Source: DASYXT01 sp035934555 (GTDB lineage Bacteria > Verrucomicrobiota > Verrucomicrobiia > Limisphaerales > UBA8199). Taken from it: a stretch of 31,960 nt of DNA. Location of the stretch: positions 1-31,960 of the forward strand of contig DASYXT010000064.1 of the NCBI GenBank assembly GCA_035934555.1, read 5' to 3'. The position numbers and the translations under genes are program-made. Shown here in pieces: positions 17,424 through 25,444 of this stretch (the first letter of the stretch is position 1; each line of letters begins with the position of its first letter). The notes below the pieces were generated by a model. The model had not been told where the DNA came from. It saw nothing but the letters and a program-made list of their open reading frames with translations, and did no database searches.

Positions 17424-18485
17424 TCACGCCGCCCGGAGCTGTTTCTGATGATCTTCGATGGTCTCGGGCTCGAGTTCGGGGCGCAGCCAGAGGCTTTCCA
17501 GCGCCGGGTAAGCGGCTACTAACGGCAGCGCGGCAATCGCTCCGATCACTCCTGCCAGCAACCCGCCCGCAATCATGGTGACCAACACTGCCAAAGTAGA
17601 AATTTGCAGCTTGCGGCCATAAACTTTGGGGATAATGAAATAATTCTCCAGCACGTGATAAGCCAGATAACAACCCAGCACGATTACTGCCGTGCTCGCC
17701 GAGACTGTCAGGCTCACCAGCACGCCCAGAATGAGAGACAGGGTGATGCCAATGACCGGAACGACATCCATCACGCCGGCCACCAGCGCCAGCAACAACG
17801 CCATCGGCGCCCCTACAATAGAGAGCACGGTGAAAACATAGGCGGCAAACAATCCGGACACAATCGCCTGCCCGACGACGTAGGCCACCATGCGCCCGGC
17901 AATTTTGTCCAGGCCCTGGGCGACGCGCGCGCGTTCGCGGCGGGGAAAGAATGTAATGAGCCAAGCCAGGGCGCGAGGCCCATCGATGATCAAATAGATC
18001 GCGAACGCCATGACCAGCACCACACCCAGCACGCCCTCAAAAATCGATTTCACCGCGCCCAGTGCTTTTTGTGCCAGGGCCTGCAGATTCGCTCCGCTGA
18101 CCAAATGCTCCGCTTGCTGCTGCACCGCAATTTTTATTTGGCCGGGGGGAAGATGGGATACGACGAGCTGCTGCAGTTTCGGCACATTCTTGCCAAACTG
18201 CGAAGCCTCCTTGATCACCAGCGGGACGACCAACCCGGCTAAGCCGAAGACCACCACCACCAGGGCCAGGCTGGCAACAAGCACCCCAGCCCACCGCGGC
18301 CAACCTTTCTTGCAAAACACCCGCACCAGCCCGCTCAAGGGCACCGCCAGCAAGATCGCCACGGTGAGCATCTGGATGATGGGCCACAGTTTCACCGCAG
18401 CAAAGGCCAGCAGCACGCCCAGCAGAAGTTTGAAAATCGTTTTCCAGGTAATGTCCAGCCGCACTATCTTCGCCCCCTTCTGCAT
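17424..18485 (-). CDS. AI-2E/PerM-family transporter-like membrane protein
   Basis: 353 residues from the ATG at 18485, with AGAGGA 9 nt upstream; this spacing favours it over a TTG six bases earlier. It has about seven to eight hydrophobic helices: a pair near the N-terminus (LLLGVLLAFAAVKLW, VAILLAVPLSGLV), one at ASLALVVVVFGLAGLVVPLV, a soluble amphipathic loop (about 85-145), then a helical half with VVLVMAFAIYLIIDG, GLFAAYVFTVLSIVG, DVVPVIGITLSLILG, YFIIPKVYGRKL and ALPLVAAYPALESLW. These are signatures of the AI-2E_transport family (PerM, TqsA, YdiK). Substrates in most bacteria are unknown; autoinducer export is shown for few members, and sodium/proton antiport for others. Confidence 0.9.
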   Translation of the reverse strand: MQKGAKIVRLDITWKTIFKLLLGVLLAFAAVKLWPIIQMLTVAILLAVPLSGLVRVFCKKGWPRWAGVLVASLALVVVVFGLAGLVVPLVIKEASQFGKNVPKLQQLVVSHLPPGQIKIAVQQQAEHLVSGANLQALAQKALGAVKSIFEGVLGVVLVMAFAIYLIIDGPRALAWLITFFPRRERARVAQGLDKIAGRMVAYVVGQAIVSGLFAAYVFTVLSIVGAPMALLLALVAGVMDVVPVIGITLSLILGVLVSLTVSASTAVIVLGCYLAYHVLENYFIIPKVYGRKLQISTLAVLVTMIAGGLLAGVIGAIAALPLVAAYPALESLWLRPELEPETIEDHQKQLRAA

Positions 18486-18554
18486 TGACAAATATCCTCT
18501 GAAAACCGGTTGCTGGCAACTAAAGCAAAATCCCCACCCTGGGGCCTCACTATC

Positions 18555-18594
18555 GCTGCGGACAGGAATATCTGACAGGAACGTCCGCGCTCCG
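18555..18594. repeat. Family A variant repeat (GCGGACAGGAA)
   Basis: GCGGAC (18558-18563) pairs with GTCCGC (18583-18588). Between them, GACAGGAA occurs twice, as if a shorter hairpin unit had been partly duplicated. It sits in the divergent gap between the AI-2E-family gene and waaA, so it overlaps their promoter region. It is related to family A by the GCGGAC stem but not by the loop. Confidence 0.5.
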
Positions 18595-18700
18595 GTTGCG
18601 CTCCTGTTGCGGTCATTGTCTCCGCGGTCAGCGTGAATTCCGGGTTGCGAAACGTGGGCAAATGGCCAAGATAAACCACAACGAGTAGCAACACCACTTG

Positions 18701-20056
18701 ATGCGATTCCTATATAACATCGTATTCCAGCTCCTTTTTCTGCTATCCTCGCCTTATTATCTTTGGCGGATGCAGCGGCGGGGAAATTGGCAGGAGGGTT
18801 TTGCCCAGCGCTTCGGCAAGTACGATTCCAAATTCAAGCAGGCGATAACCAACCGGCACACGCTCTGGCTGCACGCCGTCAGCGTCGGCGAAGTCAACGT
18901 CTGCACGCAACTTATTGCCGCTTTGGAACCCCGGTTGCCCAACCTGAAAATCGTCGTCTCGACCACCACCACCACCGGCATGGGCGAACTGCAGCGCAAA
19001 TTGCCCTCACGCGTCAGCCGCATTTATTATCCGATCGATGCGCGGCGGTTTGTCACCCGCGCGCTGCGCTCCGTCCGACCCGAGGCCATTGTGCTGGTCG
19101 AGGCGGAGATTTGGCCCAATTTCCTGTGGAAAGCGCAAGACATGGGAATCCCGTTGTTCCTGGTAAACGCGCGGCTCTCCCAACGCTCATTTCCGCGGTA
19201 CTTGCGATTACGCGCGTTGTTTGGGCCGCTGTTCGCGTCCTTCACCGGCGTGGGCGCTCAGAACGAAAGCGACGCTGCCAAGCTGAGGCAACTCGGCTGC
19301 CGCGCCGAAGCGGTTCAAGTCGTCGGCAGTCTGAAGTTCGACGCCGCCGCGCTAAGTGACAAGCGTGAGCTGGATGTGGCGGCGATGTTGCGCCAAATAG
19401 GCGTCCCGGCCGGCGCGCCGGTGCTGGTGTGCGGCAGCACTCATGCCGGTGAAGAAGCCCTGATAGCTGAGCAGTTTTTACGCCTGCGCGCCCAATTCCC
19501 CGACTTGTTTCTCGTGTTGGTGCCGCGCCATTTCGAGCGCTGCAGCGAGGTCGGGCGCGAGTTGTCCGCGCGCGGCGTCAAATTCATTTATCGCAATGAA
19601 GTCACCAACAACACCCGTTTAGCCAGCGGTGAAGTCGAATGTCTGCTGGTTAATACAACCGGCGAACTGAAATATTTTTACCGCGAGGCGTCGGTCATCT
19701 TTGTCGGCAAGAGCCTCACCGCGCAGGGCGGCCAGAACCCGATCGAGCCCGGCGCGCTGGGCAAGGCGATGGTTTTTGGGCCGCACATGCAGAACTTTGC
19801 CGAAGTGGTGCGCAGCTTTGTCACTCGTCACGCCGCGGTGCAAGTGCGCGATGCGGCCGAGTTGGAAAAGGTTTTAGGCGAGTTGCTCTCGGATGCGGAC
19901 CGCCGCGAACGGCTCGGGCGGGAGGCGCTGGCCGTCGTGCGCGAGAATCAAGGCGGCATCGAACGCACGGCCGATATGATCGTGCGCCACCTGGAAGGGG
20001 GCGAACTGTACGTCGCGCCACGTATCGAGCCGAACACGCCGTTGGTGGTGGTGTGA
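18701..20056 (+). CDS. waaA: 3-deoxy-D-manno-octulosonic acid (Kdo) transferase
   Basis: 451 residues from the ATG at 18701; a TTG just before it is an alternative. It transfers Kdo from CMP-Kdo to lipid A precursor at the inner membrane, the first step of LPS core synthesis. The N-terminal hydrophobic helix (about 3-22) anchors the GT-B glycosyltransferase. Family motifs are WLHAVSVGEV with the catalytic-base Glu E64, STTTTTGM, VEAEIWPN, VNARLS, GSTHAGEE (about 245-252) and GGQNPIEP (343-350). The length fits the family. This shows an LPS-type outer membrane. It stands alone on the plus strand, and a family B repeat pair separates it from convergent mutL. Confidence 0.95.
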   Translation: MRFLYNIVFQLLFLLSSPYYLWRMQRRGNWQEGFAQRFGKYDSKFKQAITNRHTLWLHAVSVGEVNVCTQLIAALEPRLPNLKIVVSTTTTTGMGELQRKLPSRVSRIYYPIDARRFVTRALRSVRPEAIVLVEAEIWPNFLWKAQDMGIPLFLVNARLSQRSFPRYLRLRALFGPLFASFTGVGAQNESDAAKLRQLGCRAEAVQVVGSLKFDAAALSDKRELDVAAMLRQIGVPAGAPVLVCGSTHAGEEALIAEQFLRLRAQFPDLFLVLVPRHFERCSEVGRELSARGVKFIYRNEVTNNTRLASGEVECLLVNTTGELKYFYREASVIFVGKSLTAQGGQNPIEPGALGKAMVFGPHMQNFAEVVRSFVTRHAAVQVRDAAELEKVLGELLSDADRRERLGREALAVVRENQGGIERTADMIVRHLEGGELYVAPRIEPNTPLVVV

Positions 20057-20095
20057 GCTGCGCCCAATAAAAGGACGTCGCGCAGTCGCGCCAGT

Positions 20096-20186
20096 TTTTG
20101 GAGTGCGGCAGTCCTCTGCCGCTGTGCCCGGGTCAAAGTCAGCCCCAAAGCGCCAGAGGGCTGGCGCAGTCCAAAACGCTTCGCGA
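20096..20186. repeat. Family B repeat pair between convergent waaA and mutL
   Basis: The right unit (20147-20186) matches the reverse complement of 2356-2395 at 39 of 40 positions, including the GCGCCAG-AGGG-CTGGCGC hairpin. The left unit (20096-20123) is a diverged inverted copy: TTTTGGAGTG, then GCGGCAG-TCCT-CTGCCGC (20105-20122). Its stem differs from the other by paired C/G exchanges and stays perfectly base-paired. Lying between two convergent stop codons, the element is well placed to end transcripts from both sides, though without poly-U. Confidence 0.85.
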
Positions 20187-20207
20187 CGGACAGGCCGGCC
20201 GACAGAG

Positions 20208-22220
20208 TCATTGAGTTCGGCCGAATTTCTTCTCCAGCTCGCGGAAGTTCATCTCGATCAGCGTCGGCCGCCCATGCGGGCAGGTATAGGGCATCGCGCA
20301 CTGGCGCAAATCGGCGATGAGACTTTCCAATTCGGCGCCCCCCAAGGGGTCATGCGCTTTGACGGCATGCCGGCAAACGGTTTTTGCAACCGTGTGTTCG
20401 CCCAGCCGCGATGAATTCACTTCCTCTCCTGCCGCCTTGAGTTGGTCGATCAGCTCCAACACGAATTGACGCGGTTGGGGCACTTTGACGAACGGCGGCA
20501 GCGCGTCGAGCAGGAACGTCCGCTCGCCAAATTCGCTCAACCCGACTCCCAGCCGCGTCAAGGCGCTCAGTTGCTCGCGCAAAAAAACGGCGTCGCGCGC
20601 GGACAGTTCGACCGTTTCCGCCAGCAGCAGTTTCTGGCTGGGCGCCTGGTCATGGGTTTCCAACCGGTTAACCATTTGCTCGAACAGGATGCGCTCGTGC
20701 GCGGCATGCTGGTCCAACAGGACCAGTCCGCGGTCTGATTCCAACACGACGTATAGCCGCCCGATCACACCCACCAGGCGCAACGGCACGCTTAACAGCG
20801 GCAGCGGCGCCGGTGATGGAGACCCCGGCGAAACCGCCGGTTTTGCCATTGCGGTCCGCGGCGTACCGGGGGTCGGCAAGATGGGTAAGTCTGTGCCTGC
20901 GACCGGCGCTTGGGAAACAGCAGTGCCCGGTTTGCTGGCCGGAACGGTGTGGGTGTGAGCCACAGGAGTTTGCGCCGGGACTGCGGCCTTAAAGCCCATC
21001 GGCAAGGCCGGTTGAGGCCTCGCCCGGGGCGGAGAAGATGGCGCGGGCGTCAGCGACGATGGAAAATTGGGCAGCGCAGGCTCAGGTGGGTGCGGAGCCG
21101 CGTCGGCCTGAGCGAGCTTGGCCGGCTTCAGCACGGGACCTGAGCCGTGAAACCCGAGCAAGGTTTCCCGCACCGCCTGAGCCACCGCGCGCCGGACGTC
21201 GCCTTCGCGGTGGAATTTCACCTCGCGCTTAGCGGGGTGGATGTTGACATCGACTTCCGCCGGGTCGAGTTCGAGGAACAGGCAGCAGACCGGGTAACGG
21301 CCTTTCATGAGAGACGTGTGATAGCCCTCGAGCAGTGCGAAGTTGAGGCCGCGATTCTCGACCGGCCGGCGGTTGACGAACAGGTGCTGGTCCTGCCGAG
21401 TGGCCCGCGAAACGCCAGGCGCACCGATGAACCCCCACACGCGCACCGAGCTGCGTGGCACAGAATCCTCGGGCTGTTCCGGCGCGGCGGCCGCGGGGAC
21501 CAACTCAACCGTAAACTCCACTGGCAATAATTTTTGTTCGTCGCCGTAGAGCGCGCGGAGGCGCTCGCGCAACGCCGCAGAACGTTCCGCCGCGCCCGTG
21601 CCGCTTTTGACACCGGGCAGGTGCCAGACCAGCCGCCCGTCCTTCTGCAGCCGAAAGCCGACCTCCGGAAATGCCAGCGCGGCCAGCGTGAGGTAGTGCT
21701 GGATATGGGCCGTCTCAGTGTCCTCGCTTCGGAGGAATTTACGGCGGGCCGGCAGGTTGAAGAAAAGCTGGCGCACTTCCACGGTCGTTCCCGAGGCCGA
21801 GCCGGCTGCCTTAACTTCTATAATTTTCCCGCCGTGCACCAGGATTTGCGTCCCTTCGGGCGAGTCGGCCGTGCGTTCTCGAGTGGTCAGGCTGAACCGG
21901 CTGACGCTGGCGATGCTGGGCAAAGCCTCGCCCCGGAACCCCATCGTGGCAATGGCCGCAAGGTCTTCCGCCCGCCGAATTTTGCTGGTGGCATGCCGTT
22001 CCAGCGAAAGCAACGCGTCGTCGCGGCTCATGCCTATGCCGTCGTCACTCACCCGCACCAGGCTGCGGCCTCCGCCCTGAATATCCAGTCCGACCTGCGT
22101 GGCCTGCGCATCGAGGGCGTTCTCGATCAGCTCCTTCACCACACTGGCCGGACGCTCGATCACTTCGCCCGCGGCGATCTGATTGGCCACCTGTTCGGGC
22201 AGCAAACGAATCCGGTTCAT
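20208..22220 (-). CDS. mutL: DNA mismatch repair protein MutL, endonuclease type
   Basis: 670 residues starting at MNRIRLLPEQVANQIAAGEV (ATG at 22220); a longer frame to 22361 only shadows the upstream gene. The N-terminal GHKL ATPase has VVKELIENALDA (E30, N34), DDGIGM (59-64) and GFRGEAL (94-100), then FVNRRPVENR and VDVNIHPAKREVKF. A long Pro/Ala-rich linker (about 360-475) leads to the dimerisation domain. That domain carries the endonuclease motif DQHA(X)2E(X)4E at 503-514 and the zinc-site pieces VCRHAVKAHDPL and CPHGRP. It should therefore nick DNA itself, as in MutH-less bacteria. The ATG overlaps the stop of the sensor kinase gene (ATGA), so the two are translationally coupled. It converges on waaA. 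Confidence 0.97.
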   Translation of the reverse strand: MNRIRLLPEQVANQIAAGEVIERPASVVKELIENALDAQATQVGLDIQGGGRSLVRVSDDGIGMSRDDALLSLERHATSKIRRAEDLAAIATMGFRGEALPSIASVSRFSLTTRERTADSPEGTQILVHGGKIIEVKAAGSASGTTVEVRQLFFNLPARRKFLRSEDTETAHIQHYLTLAALAFPEVGFRLQKDGRLVWHLPGVKSGTGAAERSAALRERLRALYGDEQKLLPVEFTVELVPAAAAPEQPEDSVPRSSVRVWGFIGAPGVSRATRQDQHLFVNRRPVENRGLNFALLEGYHTSLMKGRYPVCCLFLELDPAEVDVNIHPAKREVKFHREGDVRRAVAQAVRETLLGFHGSGPVLKPAKLAQADAAPHPPEPALPNFPSSLTPAPSSPPRARPQPALPMGFKAAVPAQTPVAHTHTVPASKPGTAVSQAPVAGTDLPILPTPGTPRTAMAKPAVSPGSPSPAPLPLLSVPLRLVGVIGRLYVVLESDRGLVLLDQHAAHERILFEQMVNRLETHDQAPSQKLLLAETVELSARDAVFLREQLSALTRLGVGLSEFGERTFLLDALPPFVKVPQPRQFVLELIDQLKAAGEEVNSSRLGEHTVAKTVCRHAVKAHDPLGGAELESLIADLRQCAMPYTCPHGRPTLIEMNFRELEKKFGRTQ

Positions 22221-23362
22221 CGGTTGGCGACAAGTGCGGCCGCTGCTCTCAGCGGCTCGACCGCGGCGGGTACCGGCAACCCAAACACGAAAATCGCTCC
22301 GCGCCCCGGTTGGGGCCGCGCCTCGATCCAGCCGTGATGGTCGGCTAGAATCCGTTTGCAAATCGACAACCCCAACCCGGTGCCGTTTGCCTTGCCGTAA
22401 GTGGCAAAAGCGGTGAAGAGTTGACCGGCAATCTCCGGGGCAATACCCGGGCCGCTGTCCTCGATCTCGGTGAGCACCTCAGTCGGAGTCGAATGGAAAC
22501 GCAGCACGATGCGTCCCCCGTCCGGCATCGCTTCGACGGCGTTATGCACCAGGTTATAAAACACCCGGCGTAGCCGCTTGGGGTTGAGCAGCAACGCCGT
22601 ACTGGGCGGTGTGTTCTCCAGCTCCAGCGTAGCGCCTTTCAATTCCGCCTCCGGGCCGATTTCCTCGACGACCTGCTGCATGAACTCCGCATAGTCCAGC
22701 GGTGGCAGGATCAAGTCGGAGGTTGTGCCCTGGGTGAATTCGAGAATCTCGCTGATCATGTCGCTAATCCGGTCCACTTGCTGGCGGATGCTGGCGACGG
22801 CCTGCTGGCGGGACTCGGGTGTCGCGGTGCTGAGGCCCGCAATTTCAGCGGTCAGGCCGATAATGTTTAGCGGGTTCTTTAAGTCATGGACGATCGAGCG
22901 CGCGAACCGGCCAATGACCGCCAGTCGCTCGGCCTGCAGGACTTCACGGAGGTATTGCTGATTGAAATCACGCAACCGCTGGCTGATCTCACGCAATAAC
23001 GCCTGCGCCAAAGCAGGCGAACCCGCCACCAGGTTCAGCACCGCTTCCCGCGGCAGGAAATAAACCACCGATTCCTTTCGCGCCGTCGCCCCGGCCGAAC
23101 GCGGTTTGTCTTCCAGCACCGCCATTTCCCCGAACATGCTCCCCGGCTCAAGGTGCGAGATGACATGGCGCGTCTCGCCTCCTACCAAAACCGAAATCTC
23201 AACCTGCCCGGATTTCACCAGGTACAAGCCATCGCCGGCATCGCCTTCCTTGAAGATGTCCTCGCCAGGCGGAAACAACTGCTCGCAGGCAATCGCGTGC
23301 AGGCCGCGCAAATCGGCCGGGCTAAGCCGGCTGAAGGGCTTACACTGTTCCAGCGTCACCAT
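22217..23362 (-). CDS. Cyclic-nucleotide-binding-domain sensor histidine kinase
   Basis: 381 residues, soluble, with no membrane helix. The N-terminal cNMP-binding (Crp-like) domain (about 5-125) contains the phosphate-binding-cassette pattern FGEMAVLEDKPRSAGATA. It continues through a helical linker into a HisKA domain with the phospho-acceptor H159 in GRFARSIVHDLKNPLN, and a HATPase_c domain with NLVHNAVEAMPDG (N-box, about 270-282), EDSGPGI (301-307) and NGTGLGLSICKRI (about 326-338). It presumably autophosphorylates in response to a ligand, perhaps cAMP or cGMP, or to redox as in Fnr/Crp relatives. No response regulator adjoins it. Its TGA overlaps the mutL ATG by sharing ATGA, an unusual partnership. 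Confidence 0.92.
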   Translation of the reverse strand: MVTLEQCKPFSRLSPADLRGLHAIACEQLFPPGEDIFKEGDAGDGLYLVKSGQVEISVLVGGETRHVISHLEPGSMFGEMAVLEDKPRSAGATARKESVVYFLPREAVLNLVAGSPALAQALLREISQRLRDFNQQYLREVLQAERLAVIGRFARSIVHDLKNPLNIIGLTAEIAGLSTATPESRQQAVASIRQQVDRISDMISEILEFTQGTTSDLILPPLDYAEFMQQVVEEIGPEAELKGATLELENTPPSTALLLNPKRLRRVFYNLVHNAVEAMPDGGRIVLRFHSTPTEVLTEIEDSGPGIAPEIAGQLFTAFATYGKANGTGLGLSICKRILADHHGWIEARPQPGRGAIFVFGLPVPAAVEPLRAAAALVANR

Positions 23363-23535
23363 GCGGCCACTTTAAAACAAAAACCTCACACGTAAAGGCA
23401 TTTACCCTATCCGAGCATGCACCGCGTTCCCCCCAACACGTGAAATGGCGGGAAGACAAAGACCAGAACCGGAGCACGGACTTGACGCAGCACCGGCCCG
23501 GCCCTCATTGTGCCGGTGTGGCTGTGGACTCAAAA

Positions 23536-24717
23536 ATGCGCTATCGAAGGTTTGGGCGGACAGAACTGCCAATGCCAGTGCTCTCCTGCGGAGGCATGCG
23601 GTACCAGTTCAAGTGGCAGGACGTGAAACCCGGCGAAATTCCGGCGGACAACCAGGCGAATCTGGAAGCTTGCATTCACCGCGCGCTCGAACTGGGCATC
23701 AACCACATCGAGACCGCTCGTGGCTATGGCAGCTCGGAAATGCAGTTGGGCGCGATTCTGCCAAAGCTCCCGCGTCAAGAAATTCTGGTGCAGACCAAAG
23801 TCTCGCCCAAACCCACCGCAAAGGAGTTTTTGAGCACTTTCGAAACTTCAATGAAGTACCTGCGGCTGGACCACGTGGACCTGCTGTCGCTGCACGGCAT
23901 TAATAACCGGGAACTGCTGGACTTCGCTCTGAAGAAAGATGGCTGCCTGGCCGCGGCGAGGCGCCTGCAAACCGCCGGCCGCGCACGGTTCATCGGCTTC
24001 TCCACTCACGCCACTCCAGACATCATCCTGGCGGCCATCCAGAGTGGCGGATTCGATTACGTCAACCTGCACTGGTATTTCGTCAACGACCTGAATTGGC
24101 CGGCGGTCGAGGCCGCGGCCGCGCGGGACATGGGCATATTCATTATCAGCCCCAACGACAAAGGCGGAAAGCTCTACGCGCCCCCGGCAAAGCTGGTCGA
24201 GTTGTGCGCGCCGCTGACCCCGATGCAGTTTAACGCGCTCTACTGCCTGGCGCGGCCGCACGTTCATACACTGAGCTGCGGCGTCGCGCGCCCGAGTGAT
24301 TTTGACGAGCACGTCGCCGCGCTCCAATTCTACGACCGCATTGCGGAAGTCGTGCCGCCCATCGAAGCGCGCTTGCGCGCCGAATTGGAACGTACGCTCG
24401 GCGCAGACTGGTGCGCCCGTTGGCGGGACGGTTTGCCGGAGTATGTGGATGTCCCCGGACAGGTAAACATTGTGGAAATCCTGCGGCTATGGACTTATGC
24501 GACGGCGCTGGACCTGGTGGACTGGGCGAAGATGCGCTACAACCTGCTGGGCCAAGCGGACCACTGGTTTCCGGGGGAAAATGCCGCGAAAATCGGCGGG
24601 TTGGAGTTCAACGGATGCCTGGCGCATAGCCCGTTTGCCGAGAGGATACCCGGCATCCTCAAGGACGCCCATGCGCGCTTTTTTGAGAAACCGGTCCAGC
24701 GGCTGAGCCAGAGCTAG
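23536..24717 (+). CDS. Aldo/keto reductase with degenerate C-terminal ferredoxin-like region
   Basis: 393 residues from MRYRRFGRTELPMPVLSCGG (ATG at 23536); a GTG at 23440 would add 32 unlikely residues. The TIM-barrel AKR domain keeps Y64 (ARGYGSSE), K88 (VQTKVSP) and H120 (LLSLHGIN) of the catalytic tetrad. The usual Asp is E59 in NHIETA. The NADPH-site segment has ISPNDKGGKLY. The C-terminal ~110 residues match the layout of AKRs that end in a two-cluster ferredoxin domain, but the ligands are gone. CxxCxxCxxCP corresponds to R297, L300, Y303, V306, P307. CxxCxxCxxxCP corresponds to C361, H364, F367, I371, P372. So it is a reductase-like protein without Fe-S clusters; the substrate is unknown. 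Confidence 0.85.
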   Translation: MRYRRFGRTELPMPVLSCGGMRYQFKWQDVKPGEIPADNQANLEACIHRALELGINHIETARGYGSSEMQLGAILPKLPRQEILVQTKVSPKPTAKEFLSTFETSMKYLRLDHVDLLSLHGINNRELLDFALKKDGCLAAARRLQTAGRARFIGFSTHATPDIILAAIQSGGFDYVNLHWYFVNDLNWPAVEAAAARDMGIFIISPNDKGGKLYAPPAKLVELCAPLTPMQFNALYCLARPHVHTLSCGVARPSDFDEHVAALQFYDRIAEVVPPIEARLRAELERTLGADWCARWRDGLPEYVDVPGQVNIVEILRLWTYATALDLVDWAKMRYNLLGQADHWFPGENAAKIGGLEFNGCLAHSPFAERIPGILKDAHARFFEKPVQRLSQS

Positions 24718-24756
24718 GTCGGCGCACCCCCGAACCCAGCCACATGAAGGTGAAGG

Positions 24757-25398
24757 TTACTTGCTGCCGACCGGGCTGGTCTGGTTTGTGCCACCAGAGG
24801 GTTTGGCATCTGTGGTGGTCGCGACGGGCGCGCTGCGGTTGAGTTCCAATAGCACCGCGTCAGTAAGGTCATTCAAGTTATCGGTATAAAGCACGATCGG
24901 CGTCTCGTCACCGCTTTGCGCCGCCGTATCGATCACCAGTGAGTAACCCGCCGCCTTGGCTTTCCCATTAGTCACCGTGCGGATTTCATCGATGAGCTTG
25001 CTGCGCATGCGCTTGGTCTGCTCGACCAACCGGCTTTGCGCGTTGCGGTGATACTCCGTGAACGATTGGTCCAGGTCCTTCATCTGCTTCAATTTATCGT
25101 CCACTGCCTTGGCGCGCTTGTCGCGTTCCTCAGGGGAAATGTTCTGGTCTTTAGCAGCCTCGACTGCGGCATCGTAATCGGTCTTCACTTGCTTGAACTC
25201 ATCGCGCATGTTCCGCTCCTCTTTGTCCATGTCATCCTTCACGTGCTGGAGCTGATCTTCAGCGGCTTTTCTCTTCCAGTAATGCTCGAAAATGCGCTTC
25301 ATATCGACCGTACCGATCTTCTGCTGGGCAAAAGCCGGACCTGTCAGCAGGGACAACAGCAGCAGCCCGGGAACCACTCTGCATAAAAGTTTCGTCAT
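24757..25398 (-). CDS. skp: Periplasmic OmpH/Skp-family chaperone
   Basis: 213 residues. A clear signal peptide ends at PAFA-Q (about residue 24), followed by the family opening KIGTVDMKRIFEHYWKRKAAEDQL. Long charged coiled-coil arms (about 45-140) follow, then a C-terminal beta segment with YSLVIDTAA and TPIVLYTDNLNDLTDAVL. Skp trimers hold unfolded outer-membrane proteins in the periplasm on the way to the BAM complex. The tail after ~190 is Ser/Thr/Gly-rich and probably disordered. The gene lies 46 nt downstream of bamA on the same strand, the order common in Gram-negative bacteria, but the usual lpxD/fabZ/lpxA genes do not follow. Confidence 0.9.
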   Translation of the reverse strand: MTKLLCRVVPGLLLLSLLTGPAFAQQKIGTVDMKRIFEHYWKRKAAEDQLQHVKDDMDKEERNMRDEFKQVKTDYDAAVEAAKDQNISPEERDKRAKAVDDKLKQMKDLDQSFTEYHRNAQSRLVEQTKRMRSKLIDEIRTVTNGKAKAAGYSLVIDTAAQSGDETPIVLYTDNLNDLTDAVLLELNRSAPVATTTDAKPSGGTNQTSPVGSK

Positions 25399-25444
25399 AA
25401 TGCTAGAAAATCAGATTGTGCGGGTGAGCGCCAACAAAAAAGGG

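Noticed and set aside
21534..22337. 267-residue plus-strand open frame
   Set aside because: Antisense to the conserved ATPase domain of mutL.
22221..22361. N-terminal extension of MutL
   Set aside because: It overlaps the kinase gene in another frame; MutL proteins begin at the IRLLPEQVANQIAAGEV motif.
24716..24771. GGTCGGC ... GCCGACC inverted repeat around the skp stop
   Set aside because: A 7-bp stem with a loop of roughly 40 nt that runs into coding sequence; too weak to call a terminator.
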